Origin: Moraxella lacunata
GTDB lineage: Bacteria > Pseudomonadota > Gammaproteobacteria > Pseudomonadales > Moraxellaceae
Assembly: GCF_900453205.1 (NCBI RefSeq)
Contig: NZ_UGQU01000004.1
Coordinates: forward strand, 1-64,000
Reading direction: 5' to 3'
Length of the DNA stretch: 64,000 nt
Under the pieces are notes generated by a model. That model was not told the origin of the DNA. It saw only the letters and a program-made list of their open reading frames with translations, and did not search any database. The translations under genes were made by a program, and so were the position numbers. This document shows positions 10,676 through 19,529 of this stretch, one piece after another (positions within the stretch are counted from its first letter, which is position 1; each line of letters starts with the position of its first letter).

Positions 10676-10942
10676 ATGCTAACCAACCAACAACGTGAAG
10701 AGATTATCGCCAAATTCAAACGTGGCGAAAACGACACTGGTAGCCCAGAAGTGCAAGTGGCTCTATTGACTGCTCGTATCAACGACCTACAAGACCACTT
10801 CAAAGCCCACAAAGCTGACCATCACAGTCGCCGTGGTCTTATCCGTATGGTAAACCAACGCCGTAAATTGCTAGACTACCTAAAAGGTAAAGATCTAGAC
10901 CGCTACACCGCTCTTATCGGTGAGCTTGGGCTACGCCGTTAA
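10676..10942 (+). CDS. rpsO: 30S ribosomal protein S15
   Basis: Primary 16S-binding protein of the platform region, 88 aa, the usual length. Characteristic blocks are [42 protein letters not shown] and [21 protein letters not shown] is 7 bases from ATG. It has its own extended -10 promoter, a structured leader and a terminator, and is followed by pnp as in many gammaproteobacteria. Confidence 0.98.
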   Translation: MLTNQQREEIIAKFKRGENDTGSPEVQVALLTARINDLQDHFKAHKADHHSRRGLIRMVNQRRKLLDYLKGKDLDRYTALIGELGLRR

Positions 10943-10969
10943 TTTCAAATTAGGCTGTCTAATTTTGTC

Positions 10970-10999
10970 AAAAACGGTGTGCGTTTGCGTGCCGTTTTT
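10970..10999 (+). terminator. rpsO terminator
   Basis: AAAAACGG extended by TGTGC pairs (with G-U pairs) to GCGTGCCGTTTTT around a GTTT loop, then TTGTTG. It lies between rpsO and pnp, so pnp is likely reached by read-through or from its own promoter. Confidence 0.75.
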
Positions 11000-11045
11000 G
11001 TTGTTTTAAGTTTATAAATTATTGATAAGGGTGAGATTTAGAACT

Positions 11046-11201
11046 CTAAGAGATGTTTTTTTAACGTTATAAACTGATGATTTTTTGGACGGATTTGTAG
11101 GGGTAAATTGCAACTTGCCCTGTGATAAAGTATTGATTTTGGTTAAAGTTAAATAAATTTTCCCATGCAATTTTTAAATATCCAAAAAAAACATCTCTTA
11201 G
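11046..11201. repeat. 156-bp element with 17-bp terminal inverted repeats
   Basis: CTAAGAGATGTTTTTTT (11046-11062) and AAAAAAACATCTCTTAG (11185-11201) are perfect inverted repeats. Between them is a diverged member of the GGGCGAAT palindrome family (TTGTAGGGGTAAATTGCAACTTGCCC at 11096). It has no coding capacity and lies in the pnp upstream region, so it could also affect pnp mRNA folding. Confidence 0.7.
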
Positions 11202-11251
11202 GGCTTTAAATCATCTTATCAATGACAAACCCAATCATTTAAGGAAAACCT

Positions 11252-13342
11252 ATGTTTAACATCATTCGTCAAGAATTTCAATATGGCAATCAGCAAGTTG
11301 TCCTAGAAACAGGGCGTGTCGCTCGCCAAGCCAATAGCGTGCTTGTGCATATGGGTGATGTGTCGGTACTGGTGGCGGTTGTGGTGCGTCCCGAAGCCGT
11401 GGCAGGGCAAAACTTTTTCCCATTGACCGTAAACTACCAAGAAAAAATGTACGCTTCGGGTAAAATCCCAGGGGGCTATGGCAAGCGTGAAGGTCGTGCG
11501 TCAGAATTTGAAACTTTGACTTCTCGTCTGATTGACCGTCCAATCCGTCCGCTGTTCCCAGAAGGCTATTATAACGAAATCCAAGTAACGGCAACCGTCA
11601 TCTCATCAGGCAAAACCCAAGATGCCGACATTGCAGCGATGATTGGTGCGTCTGCGGCATTGGCAATCTCTCCTGCTCCGTTTAGCGGTCCTATCGGGGC
11701 GGCTCGTGTGGGCTTTATCGGTAACGAGTATATTCTAAACCCAAGCCTTGCCCAGATGAAAGACAGCTCGCTTGACCTAGTGGTGGCGGGTACCAAATCA
11801 GCCGTACTGATGGTAGAATCCGAAGCAGACGAGCTATCAGAAGACCAAATGCTGGGTGCGGTGCTGTACGGACACGCCCAACAGCAGATTGTCATTGACA
11901 ACATCAATGCGTTTGCGGCAGCGGTAGGCAATGCCAAAGCCGAATTTGTCGCCCCTGCCATTAACGAAGAGCTAAACGCCCAACTAAAAGAGCAGTTCAC
12001 CGCCAAAGTCAGCGAGGCGTACACCATTACTGTCAAGCAAGACCGCTATGCTCGCCTAGATGAGCTTGCCACAGAAGCTTTGGCACTGGCAGGCGATGAG
12101 AGTGCAGAAGATTATGCCGATAAAGTCGCCCAAATCAAAGAGCTGTTTGAAACTTTAAAATACCGCACCGTGCGTGATAATATCCTATCAGGCAAGCCCC
12201 GTATTGACGGACGTGATTTGGAGACCGTGCGAGCACTCGATATCCAAGTGGGCGTGTTGCCTTATACGCATGGTTCTGCCTTGTTTACCCGTGGCGAGAC
12301 CCAAGCCCTTGTAACCACCACGTTAGGCACGAGCCGTGATGTGAACTTGGTGGATACGCTGTCAGGCACCAAGCAAGACCACTTTATGTTACATTATAAT
12401 TTCCCACATTACTCGGTGGGCGAGACAGGTCGTGAAGGTGGCCCAAAACGCCGTGAAATCGGGCATGGTCGTCTGGCTCGCCGTGGCGTGCAAGCGGTAT
12501 TGCCTAAGGCGGAGCGTTTCCCTTATACCATTCGTGTGGTGTCTGACATCACAGAATCCAACGGTTCAAGCTCTATGGCGAGCGTGTGCGGTGCGTCATT
12601 GTCGCTTATGGACGCAGGCGTTCCACTAAAAGCCCCTGTGGCAGGTATCGCCATGGGATTGGTCAAAGAAGGCGAGCGTTTTGCGGTGCTGTCGGACATT
12701 TTGGGTGATGAAGACCATTTGGGCGATATGGACTTTAAAGTGGCAGGTTCGGTCAATGGTATCACCGCCCTACAAATGGACATCAAGATTGAAGGCATTA
12801 CCGCCGACATCATGGAGCAAGCCCTAAAACAAGCGCATGCAGGGCGTATTCATATCCTAAATGCCATGAATGAAGTCATTGCCACATCTCGCACCGAGAT
12901 TAACGCTCACGCTCCAAACTATGCCACCATTGAGATTAACCCTGAAAAAATCCGTGATGTGATTGGTAAGGGTGGGGCAACCATTCGTGCCTTGACCGAA
13001 GAGACAGGGGCGACTGTGGACATTGACGACAACGGTACAATCCGTATCTTTGGCGAGTCAAAGGCGTCTACCCGTGCCGCCATCGCCAAGATTGAAGCCA
13101 TTACCGCCGAAGTAGAAGTGGGTAAGGTCTATACAGGGACGGTGGCTCGCATTGTGGAGTTTGGGGCATTTGTTACCATTTTACCAGGTACGGACGGCTT
13201 GGTGCATATCAGCCAAATCTCTGATGAGCGTGTTGAGAATGTAACCGACTACCTAGCCGAAGGGCAAACTGTCAAAGTTCAAGTCCAAGACATCGACAAT
13301 CGTGGACGCATTAAGCTGACCATGAAAGGCATTGAGCAGTAA
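11252..13342 (+). CDS. pnp: polynucleotide phosphorylase
   Basis: 3'-5' phosphorolytic exoribonuclease, part of the degradosome; a trimer of 696-residue chains. Order: first RNase PH core (residues 1-~220), helical linker, second RNase PH core (~310-540, with [25 protein letters not shown]-type motifs), KH domain with IGKGGATIR (~570), and S1 domain (~620-692, [28 protein letters not shown]). SD AAGGAAA precedes ATG. It lies after rpsO as usual and ends with an intrinsic terminator. In other bacteria PNPase controls its own leader; here the leader holds a 156-bp inverted-repeat element. Confidence 0.98.
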   Translation: MFNIIRQEFQYGNQQVVLETGRVARQANSVLVHMGDVSVLVAVVVRPEAVAGQNFFPLTVNYQEKMYASGKIPGGYGKREGRASEFETLTSRLIDRPIRPLFPEGYYNEIQVTATVISSGKTQDADIAAMIGASAALAISPAPFSGPIGAARVGFIGNEYILNPSLAQMKDSSLDLVVAGTKSAVLMVESEADELSEDQMLGAVLYGHAQQQIVIDNINAFAAAVGNAKAEFVAPAINEELNAQLKEQFTAKVSEAYTITVKQDRYARLDELATEALALAGDESAEDYADKVAQIKELFETLKYRTVRDNILSGKPRIDGRDLETVRALDIQVGVLPYTHGSALFTRGETQALVTTTLGTSRDVNLVDTLSGTKQDHFMLHYNFPHYSVGETGREGGPKRREIGHGRLARRGVQAVLPKAERFPYTIRVVSDITESNGSSSMASVCGASLSLMDAGVPLKAPVAGIAMGLVKEGERFAVLSDILGDEDHLGDMDFKVAGSVNGITALQMDIKIEGITADIMEQALKQAHAGRIHILNAMNEVIATSRTEINAHAPNYATIEINPEKIRDVIGKGGATIRALTEETGATVDIDDNGTIRIFGESKASTRAAIAKIEAITAEVEVGKVYTGTVARIVEFGAFVTILPGTDGLVHISQISDERVENVTDYLAEGQTVKVQVQDIDNRGRIKLTMKGIEQ

Positions 13343-13357
13343 TTGCTTGACTGGTGT

Positions 13358-13388
13358 AAAACCGCTCCAAATGGGGCGGTTTTTGTTG
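13358..13388 (+). terminator. pnp terminator
   Basis: AAAACCGCTCC (13358-13368) pairs with GGGGCGGTTTT (13373-13383) around AAAT, followed by T residues. Confidence 0.85.
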
Positions 13389-13402
13389 TTGGGGATTTTG
13401 AA

Positions 13403-14008
13403 TTACAAATATCTTTTCAAGTTACCCCTTGCTTTATTTTCTAACGCTTGATAAAAATAATTGGTTAAATAAATTCGCTCCTTGTTATAAAATCCTTTTA
13501 ACACCGATTTTCTTTTAACATGATAAATAAAACGATTGACCCACGCATATTCTTGATAGATTTGATGATTATATTCATCAAATCTATCAAAATCACTTCC
13601 CAATATCGCCAAATCAATATCCAATAAATAATCCAAATCTGCCTTATCATCGCCCGTTAAAGGATTGATATGGTCTTTGGTGGCAAGAATATAACGCTCA
13701 GTAATGCCAATATCTGTATCGGACAACATGCCTTGTAATTCATCCTTCATTATGACCGAGCTGTCGTATTCATTGGTGGGGCTTTTGGGATTATAAATTA
13801 CGTCATGATAAAAAAGGGCAATGGCAACCAAATCGGGACGATATAAATTATCCTTTATTTCATCAAACCACATAAAACATTCAGATAAATGGGTGAGATT
13901 ATGATAATGACGGTGGGGCTGTTGGTAGTGGGTGATGAGATTATCAAAAAGGGTTTGATGACCGTGAGAAAATATAAATTGCCAATGGGAATTTAGATAA
14001 TTTATCAT
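13403..14008 (-). CDS. predicted metal-dependent HD-superfamily phosphohydrolase
   Basis: A 201-residue soluble protein with the hallmarks of a small HD group often annotated as a predicted metal-dependent phosphohydrolase: RHYHNLTHLSECF, then ALFYHDVIYNP with the HD pair, and ATKDHINP with a downstream His. DYLLDIDLAILG adds the distal Asp. The substrate is unknown. A TTG 12 bases upstream could start translation, but the ATG at 14008 is more likely. It sits downstream of the heme oxygenase gene but is separated from it by a minus-strand terminator. Confidence 0.78.
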   Translation of the reverse strand: MINYLNSHWQFIFSHGHQTLFDNLITHYQQPHRHYHNLTHLSECFMWFDEIKDNLYRPDLVAIALFYHDVIYNPKSPTNEYDSSVIMKDELQGMLSDTDIGITERYILATKDHINPLTGDDKADLDYLLDIDLAILGSDFDRFDEYNHQIYQEYAWVNRFIYHVKRKSVLKGFYNKERIYLTNYFYQALENKARGNLKRYL

Positions 14009-14015
14009 ATCATAC

Positions 14016-14053
14016 ACCAAAAACTAAGCCGTTTGATGAAGCAAACGACTTAG
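14016..14053 (-). terminator. heme oxygenase gene terminator
   Basis: On the minus strand, CTAAGTCGTTTG pairs with CAAACGGCTTAG (one mismatch) around CTTCAT, then TTTTTGG. Confidence 0.75.
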
Positions 14054-14063
14054 TATAGCATAA

Positions 14064-14639
14064 TTACGCTTGAGTACCGTACACTTTACGAATCACTCGC
14101 TTAAAGTAAGCAAAGGCATCATCTGCCCCTTTCATGGCAGATTGTTTATCATCATCACTTAAAGGCAAGGCATTGATTTTGGCTTTGGTGGCACGCCAAT
14201 GAGGCATACGTCCGTCTGCATGGGCTGCTAGATGAGACGCACCGAATTCATCGGACAGGTCAATTTTGCCTGCTTCTTTGTATAAAATCGCCGCCCCCAC
14301 GTTTGAGCCTTCTACGCAGTAGAGCCAGCCGATGGCTTCACTGTCGGTAAAGGTGGGGGTTTCTACGTCCCTGTCAAAAGGGGTGGCTTCTAGGTCTTTC
14401 ATGTCGGATTTGACACGGTCAAGACGGGCAAGCTGTGCCAAGCCGTCAATTTGACTGGCTAGCTTTTCATTATGATAAATGGGGTTTACGGTGCTGTGAA
14501 ACTCATACTGGGCTTGCAAAAATTTGCGGTAGTTGTCATGACTGGCAAAAGGCTCCATGCTCATGACAAGGTTGTCCACGGCATCGTGGGTGGTGCGTGA
14601 ATGCTCTTTTAGGGCTTCGGTTAGGGTAAGTTCGCTCAT
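14064..14639 (-). CDS. hemO: biliverdin-producing heme oxygenase
   Basis: Opens the heme ring to biliverdin, CO and ferrous iron so that host heme can serve as an iron source. The 191-residue cytosolic protein matches bacterial HemO/PigA-type enzymes: SRTTHDAVDNLVMSMEPF with the proximal heme-ligand His18, and WLYCVEGSNVGAAILYKEAG, the distal-helix glycine region. The start ATG follows GGTG weakly. A Fur-box-like sequence about 85 bases upstream fits iron control. It stands alone, without a TonB receptor gene beside it. The gene symbol follows the family, not a proven ortholog. Confidence 0.9.
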   Translation of the reverse strand: MSELTLTEALKEHSRTTHDAVDNLVMSMEPFASHDNYRKFLQAQYEFHSTVNPIYHNEKLASQIDGLAQLARLDRVKSDMKDLEATPFDRDVETPTFTDSEAIGWLYCVEGSNVGAAILYKEAGKIDLSDEFGASHLAAHADGRMPHWRATKAKINALPLSDDDKQSAMKGADDAFAYFKRVIRKVYGTQA

Positions 14640-14709
14640 AAATCACCTGTGTGAAACACATATTAAAAACCGATATAAAATAACCTATTTTTATCAATTT
14701 GTAAAGAAA

Positions 14710-14728
14710 AAAATAATAATCATTTATG
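14710..14728 (-). promoter_or_regulatory. possible Fur box upstream of heme oxygenase
   Basis: AAATAATAATCATTTATG contains ATAATCATT, the right half of the Fur consensus GATAATGATAATCATTATC; the left half fits less well. It lies 70-90 bases upstream of the hemO start in an AT-rich region. Confidence 0.35.
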
Positions 14729-14911
14729 TTTACAAACATGCCTTATTTATGCTATGCTGTATCGCCCTATAAAGGTGGGCGATTTTTATTTTCAATATTT
14801 TAAATCTCACCCTGACTGCCAAAGTGCTATAATAGGGCTTTTATGGCAAGATGAGCCTGCCTACCGTCTTGTCGATAGCAGGTACAAGCCTGCCTTGATT
14901 GTTGTATTGCC

Positions 14912-15361
14912 ATGTCCGACCACACTGACCCTGATTATACCGACCCCAGCCATACCCCATCATCACAACTGCCCAAACACGGCATGCATCAGAATGTCTT
15001 GTTACGTTGGGCGTTTTTTATCATGGGGTTTATTTTTGTGGGGCTTGGGATTTTGGGGGCGATACTGCCCGGTATGCCGACCACGGTATTTATCCTGCTG
15101 GCAGGTTACTGCTGGGCGAAAAGCTCACGGCGGTTTCATGGCTGGCTCATCAGGCACAAGATTTTTGGTAAAATGCTCATCGACTGGGAAGAGCGACGTG
15201 CCATGCCACGCTTTGCCAAATATTTGGCGTGGGGCATGATGACGGCATCCAGTGCGTTTTTGTTTTGGCGACTGCCTGCCGATAAGCTGTGGGTGGCGGT
15301 GCTGACAAGCATACTTTGTTTGGTGACTGCCATTTGGATGTATCGCTTGCCTGATGCGTGA
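14912..15361 (+). CDS. DUF454 (YbaN-type) inner-membrane protein
   Basis: 149 residues. After a hydrophilic, Pro/His-rich N terminus come a long hydrophobic helix (FIMGFIFVGLGILGAILPGMPTTVFILLAGYCWA), a basic loop with KSSRRFHGWLIRHKIFGKMLIDWEERRAMP, and two further membrane segments. The GAILPGMPTTVFILLA and SSRRFHxWLxxH motifs define DUF454. The biochemical function is unknown. The C terminus ends close to the convergent XRE regulator, with 5 bases between stops. Confidence 0.85.
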   Translation: MSDHTDPDYTDPSHTPSSQLPKHGMHQNVLLRWAFFIMGFIFVGLGILGAILPGMPTTVFILLAGYCWAKSSRRFHGWLIRHKIFGKMLIDWEERRAMPRFAKYLAWGMMTASSAFLFWRLPADKLWVAVLTSILCLVTAIWMYRLPDA

Positions 15362-15366
15362 GAGTA

Positions 15367-15747
15367 TTATCCTTGTTTTAATAATTGAACAATTTCTTCA
15401 AGCATTTGGATTTGTTTGTCTTTTTCTTTTAATAGGGTATTTAGGTGTTCTATTTCTTTTACTAAAACTTCATTGTTTGTACTTTGATAATAATTTGTCC
15501 CAGAACTATTGCAACCATTATTTTCATTCATATGAAATACCACACTTTTACTATCATTATTCATCAATTCAATGATATCAATATTAAAAATCTGTGCGAT
15601 ATTTTGTAATTTATCCAAATTTAATTTGGTTTCGCCACGCTCTATTTTAGCATAACCACTTGGCGACATATTCATACGCTCTGCCATTTCTTCTTGCGAC
15701 CAATGATTTTCTTCTCGTAATTGACGTAATTTTTCGTTGATTTTCAT
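15367..15747 (-). CDS. XRE-family transcriptional regulator
   Basis: 126 residues. The N-terminal helix-turn-helix (KLRQLREENHWSQEEMAERMNMSPSGYAKIERGETKLNLDKLQNIAQ, residues 5-52) is a canonical Cro/C1-type domain. The C-terminal part (about 93-125) is a heptad-rich coiled coil (EVLVKEIEHLNTLLKEKDKQIQMLEEIVQLL) likely for dimerisation. It is transcribed away from two small exported-protein genes starting 136 bases off, so control of that pair is plausible but only inferred. No restriction enzyme or toxin partner is adjacent. Confidence 0.9.
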   Translation of the reverse strand: MKINEKLRQLREENHWSQEEMAERMNMSPSGYAKIERGETKLNLDKLQNIAQIFNIDIIELMNNDSKSVVFHMNENNGCNSSGTNYYQSTNNEVLVKEIEHLNTLLKEKDKQIQMLEEIVQLLKQG

Positions 15748-15882
15748 GGGGCTATCCTACATAAAAATATCTGCTCAAAATGGACAGAAAATTACCCAAT
15801 AAGTGTTGGTAAAAGGGTTTATAGTTGTGTATTCTATATCAAATACTTTATTTTGTCATCAACTTTATATAAGGAAAAGTGT

Positions 15883-16215
15883 ATGTTTTCACTGAAAAAA
15901 CTTGCCAAAGTCGCTGTACCCACTGTATTGGCTCTTACCATGTCATCTCAGGCGTTTGCATTGGATGATAACCAATGCAAGGCATTGAGCGGAGCGAGCA
16001 TGGTTGTCATGATGAAATATCAGCAAGGTCTTAGCTTAAAACAAGCCAAAGCTGAAATTAGCAAAGAGTTCCCAGGGGATGATGATGCGTTTGCCATGAT
16101 TTTATCAATCGTTTATACGACAGATGAATATCCTGTTGAGAAAACCAAAGAGAAAAAAGATGAGGCTGTTAGAAAATTTGGAAAGCAAATGTATGAAATG
16201 TGTACAAATAGCTAA
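15883..16215 (+). CDS. small exported protein, unknown function
   Basis: 110 residues with a clean signal peptide (MFSLKKLAKVAVPTVLALTMSSQAFA). The mature part is helical and has two Cys (NQCKALSG and KQMYEMCTNS) that could form a disulfide. SD AAGGAAAA lies 6-7 bases before the ATG at 15883; an ATG at 15853 would precede the signal peptide without an SD. The next gene overlaps by 23 bases and appears paralogous (LCETLQ ... FGEEIYKEC versus QCKALS ... FGKQMYEMC), so this is a tandem pair. I do not recognise the family. Confidence 0.75.
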   Translation: MFSLKKLAKVAVPTVLALTMSSQAFALDDNQCKALSGASMVVMMKYQQGLSLKQAKAEISKEFPGDDDAFAMILSIVYTTDEYPVEKTKEKKDEAVRKFGKQMYEMCTNS

Positions 16216-16867
16216 AAGGCTTTCATATATTGCTTTTGGTTTTTTTGCTCTTGGGTTTTTACAAAATGCTAGGGCAAATGACGTGGTTGAACTTTGTGAA
16301 ACTCTTCAAAATAGTTCTGAAAATATCTTAACAAATAGACATTTGGGTGATAGTTATCAAGACCAAAGTAAACGTTATTCAGGTCTGAATAGTGTCAAAT
16401 CTTACCCATTTGTTCAAAATTATATGAAATCTATTTTGGATAGAGCTTATCAAAAGCAAATCCCCAAAAGTCCATCGCAACAATTAGACCAAGTTATTGC
16501 TTTTGGTGAAGAAATTTATAAAGAATGCTTACCGAAAATGCAAGCCTTTAAAGCACAATTGGAAAATCAACCCAAAAGAGTTATTAACGTTGAAGGGCGT
16601 GGCGTTTGTGGTTTGGCGAACAGTTGTTTGGTTAAAAAAATAACCATCACACCGCCAAACAGCACAGTACAGGCAAGCAGTTCTGGTAAATATGCAACCT
16701 TAACAACCGTTAGCGGTGGCGGTATTCCTGCGGGCAACTATGGCTATACCATTTATTTTGATAACAAGGTATGTTCGGGCAATGTCTATCTTGATGGCAC
16801 AAAGTCCAACGTCCAAATCAATGTATATAGCGACAGTTGCAATCAGTCGTCCGTTTCAGCTTATTGA
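16193..16867 (+). CDS. exported protein, paralogue of preceding gene with extra C-terminal domain
   Basis: 224 residues from the preferred ATG at 16193, which gives a good signal peptide (MKCVQIAKRLSYIAFGFFALGFLQNARA) and has GGAAAG upstream; in-frame ATGs at 16124 and 16160 would bury it. Residues 30-125 resemble the preceding protein (paired Cys, FGEEIYKEC). The remainder is a beta-rich, Gly/Ser/Thr-rich domain with three Cys (VCGLANSCLVKK ... DNKVCSGNVYLDGTKSNVQINVYSDSC). It overlaps the upstream gene by 23 bases. Secreted or periplasmic; function unknown. An intrinsic terminator follows. Confidence 0.72.
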   Translation: MKCVQIAKRLSYIAFGFFALGFLQNARANDVVELCETLQNSSENILTNRHLGDSYQDQSKRYSGLNSVKSYPFVQNYMKSILDRAYQKQIPKSPSQQLDQVIAFGEEIYKECLPKMQAFKAQLENQPKRVINVEGRGVCGLANSCLVKKITITPPNSTVQASSSGKYATLTTVSGGGIPAGNYGYTIYFDNKVCSGNVYLDGTKSNVQINVYSDSCNQSSVSAY

Positions 16868-16881
16868 TTGATTGCACCCAA

Positions 16882-16909
16882 AACACCAAACAGTTGTTTG
16901 GTGTTTTTT
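16882..16909 (+). terminator. terminator of exported-protein pair
   Basis: AACACCAAAC (16882-16891) / GTTTGGTGTT (16896-16905) with an AGTT loop, then TTTT. Confidence 0.87.
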
Positions 16910-16960
16910 GTTGGTCTAACAATTTGTCTAAGTCCACCACCTTGCCCCGCCCCCATTTTA

Positions 16961-16969
16961 TGCTATAAT
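16961..16969 (+). promoter_or_regulatory. extended -10 promoter for the DUF294 gene
   Basis: TGCTATAAT, an extended -10 element, 42 bases before the start codon at 17011. No good -35 is seen. Confidence 0.5.
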
Positions 16970-17010
16970 AAAACCTTATCATCGATAAGGAAATCATCAA
17001 GGAAGTTATC

Positions 17011-18816
17011 ATGGACAGATTTAACTTCAACTTTGCCCCCTACAATACCCTAAACCCCGCCGAACAAAAACTTTTGCAAAAACAAGTGCAAATCGTCTTT
17101 TTTGACGACAACACCCCCATCATCAAGGCAGGCGAGCCGATGGACGCTCTGTATGTCGTCATCAAAGGCGTGGTCAAAGAACTTGGTGATGATGGCGAAG
17201 TGGTGGCACTGTATCGCACCAATGACAGCTTTGAGGCTCGTGCTTTGTTTGAAGCGACTTCCGCCCACAGCTTTATTTCTGCCGAGCAGTCTTTGGTGTA
17301 TGCCATTCCTAAGTCTCTGATTTTACAATTAATTGGCTCAAATGTCCGCTTTGGAGCATACTTTTATACGGGCATTGCCGAACGCTTTAACAGCCTTGCC
17401 CCCCACGATGGGCAGGACATCTCTGGGCTATTTCACGCCAAAGTCGCTGACGCTTACCACCACAGCACCCTAAGTGCAGAAGGCACACTGACCCTTGCCG
17501 AGCTTGCCCGCCTGATGCGTGATAACAAAAGCAAATCGGTGCTGGTCAATTATGACAACAAAATCGGACTGATTACCGAATCGGCGTTTCGTGATGTCAT
17601 CGCCACAGGAGCAAGCACAGACGCACCCATTCACACTTATGCCAATTTTAATATCATTGGCATTGATGGCGAAGATTTTTTGTTCAACGCCTTACTCACG
17701 ATGATGAGCCACCGCATTCAGCGTTTGGCGGTCAAAGATGGCGGACGCATTGTGGGTCTTTTGGAGCAGATGGACATTTTGGCGTATTTGTCCAGCCACA
17801 GTCATTTGGTCGCCGAACGCCTACACCGTGCCGATACTTTGTCCGAGCTTGCCCAAATCGCCCAGCAAATGACCGATTCGGTATCGTCTTTGCAAGCAGG
17901 CGGTATGAGTGCGGTGCAACTTGCCAAACTCATGCAAGTCTTAAACGGGCAACTCTTTGAAAAGGCGTGGGGGCTGATTGCACCGCCCGAGATGGTTGCC
18001 AAAACTTGCCTGATTGTGATGGGTTCAGAAGGACGGGGCGAGCAGGTATTAAAAACCGACCAAGACAACGCCCTAATTGCCGATGACGATGTGGACATGA
18101 CCGCCTTGCATGAATATGCCGTCAAGTTCTCCGAGACGCTTGCCAAATTTGGCTATCCGCCTTGCCAAGGCGGGATTATGGTATCCAACGCCAAATGGTG
18201 TCAGACCATCAGCGACTTTAAACGCACGGTCGCCCATTGGTGTAAAAGTGCCGATGGCGAGAGCCTTATGGATATGGCGATATTTTTGGACGCACGAGCG
18301 GTGGCAGGCAAGGCGGATTTGCTTGATGGAGTTAAACGCCATCTGAACGCCCATTTGGATAAAGACGTGGGCATGCAGATGAATTTTGCCCGTGCGATTA
18401 TGCAGTTTGACGAACACAATCGGGGCTTTTTTGCCAAGATTTTGGGTAAGGGCGAAACGCACAAAATGGACATCAAAAAAATGGGGCTATTCCCTGTGGT
18501 GCATGGCGTGCGTGCGTTGGCACTAAAAGCCCGCCTTGATGAAACTTCCACCTTTGACCGCCTAATTACCCTTAAAAATCAAGGGGTTATCAGCGAACAA
18601 CTTGCCAAAGACACGGCAGATGCATTGGCGTATTTGATGAATTTACGCCTAAAAGCAGGGCTGTTTTATGTGCGAAATGGCGAGCCGATTAGCCCCAATC
18701 AGGTGGATACCGAACTGCTTTCTACCTTGGAGCGGGATTTGTTAAAAGATGCGTTGGCGGTGGTTAAGCGCTTTAAACACGAAGTCAAATCGCAGTTTGG
18801 ACTGCATAATGTGTGA
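17011..18816 (+). CDS. CNMP-binding, CBS and DUF294 nucleotidyltransferase-like signalling protein
   Basis: 601 residues in the order cyclic-nucleotide-binding-like domain (about 20-130), two CBS repeats (about 150-270, LMRDNKSKSVLVNYDNKIGLITE and MMSHRIQRLAVKDGGRIVGLLEQMDIL), and a DUF294 GlnD-like nucleotidyltransferase domain with MGSEGRGEQ and KTDQDNALI (about 336-358), then DUF294_C. The Gly-Ser and Asp residues of the polymerase-beta fold are intact. Family members often lie beside acetate or solute symporters and are thought to be regulatory; here there is no such neighbour. SD AAGGAAG precedes ATG. Cytosolic. Confidence 0.88.
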   Translation: MDRFNFNFAPYNTLNPAEQKLLQKQVQIVFFDDNTPIIKAGEPMDALYVVIKGVVKELGDDGEVVALYRTNDSFEARALFEATSAHSFISAEQSLVYAIPKSLILQLIGSNVRFGAYFYTGIAERFNSLAPHDGQDISGLFHAKVADAYHHSTLSAEGTLTLAELARLMRDNKSKSVLVNYDNKIGLITESAFRDVIATGASTDAPIHTYANFNIIGIDGEDFLFNALLTMMSHRIQRLAVKDGGRIVGLLEQMDILAYLSSHSHLVAERLHRADTLSELAQIAQQMTDSVSSLQAGGMSAVQLAKLMQVLNGQLFEKAWGLIAPPEMVAKTCLIVMGSEGRGEQVLKTDQDNALIADDDVDMTALHEYAVKFSETLAKFGYPPCQGGIMVSNAKWCQTISDFKRTVAHWCKSADGESLMDMAIFLDARAVAGKADLLDGVKRHLNAHLDKDVGMQMNFARAIMQFDEHNRGFFAKILGKGETHKMDIKKMGLFPVVHGVRALALKARLDETSTFDRLITLKNQGVISEQLAKDTADALAYLMNLRLKAGLFYVRNGEPISPNQVDTELLSTLERDLLKDALAVVKRFKHEVKSQFGLHNV

Positions 18817-18926
18817 TGATAAATTGACATAAGCACTCATCTAAATACAACACATAGGCAGGGCGGGCTATTATCCATCCTAACCATGCCTTGAGAATAA
18901 CATCTTTAACATCATTTCTTTTAACG

Positions 18927-19514
18927 TTATTCCTTGGGCTGTATTACCACCGGCAACACCAAACCACGCCCGAACTCATCGGCAAAGACATAATCAAACT
19001 TATCCGCCACGACATCGGGGGTGGTCGTGATAACAAGCGTCATGTCCGCCCCATCGGTGAGCTGATGGGCGATGTATTTGCCGTCTCTTAATTGGTCTAG
19101 GATTTTGCTTAGCACTTCGGGGCTTGCCATGGCGATGACCATGCTGTGTTGGGCTTGTTTGTCCGTGATGTTATAGGCTTTGGCATAGTTTTTGACCGCC
19201 ATGCTGTCAAGGGCGAGCGGATATTCATACGTTGCCGTGTCTGCCTTAGGCGAGTCGGTGAGAATGTGGGTCTTGTCAAGGGCGATTTTGCCATCAGCGG
19301 TGGTTAGTGGCTGTACATCAGGCAGGACAGATGGGTCGGATGTGCTAAGCTCACTGGCAAGGGTTTGTAGGTCGTGGGGGTTCTCGGGGGTGGACGGCTT
19401 GCTCGGTTGCTCGGCAGACGACCGACTTGTGGCAGGGGCAAAGTTATGCTCAGTGGCGGATTTGTCGCAGGCACTCAAGGCAAGCATGGCAATGAAAAGG
19501 AAGGTGTATTTCAT
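18927..19514 (-). CDS. putative lipoprotein
   Basis: 195 residues with a lipoprotein signal: MKYTFLFIAMLALSAC, Cys16 as the lipidation site followed by Asp, which could favour inner-membrane retention. A Ser/Thr/Pro-rich linker follows. The body (residues 75-190) includes YPLALDSMAVKNYAKAYNITDKQAQHSMVIAMASPEVLSKI and ends in a beta-rich segment. I do not recognise the family. It lies 16 bases downstream of the Lrp-family gene on the same strand and may share its transcript. Confidence 0.7.
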   Translation of the reverse strand: MKYTFLFIAMLALSACDKSATEHNFAPATSRSSAEQPSKPSTPENPHDLQTLASELSTSDPSVLPDVQPLTTADGKIALDKTHILTDSPKADTATYEYPLALDSMAVKNYAKAYNITDKQAQHSMVIAMASPEVLSKILDQLRDGKYIAHQLTDGADMTLVITTTPDVVADKFDYVFADEFGRGLVLPVVIQPKE

Positions 19515-19529
19515 GATAATCCTTAGGAA

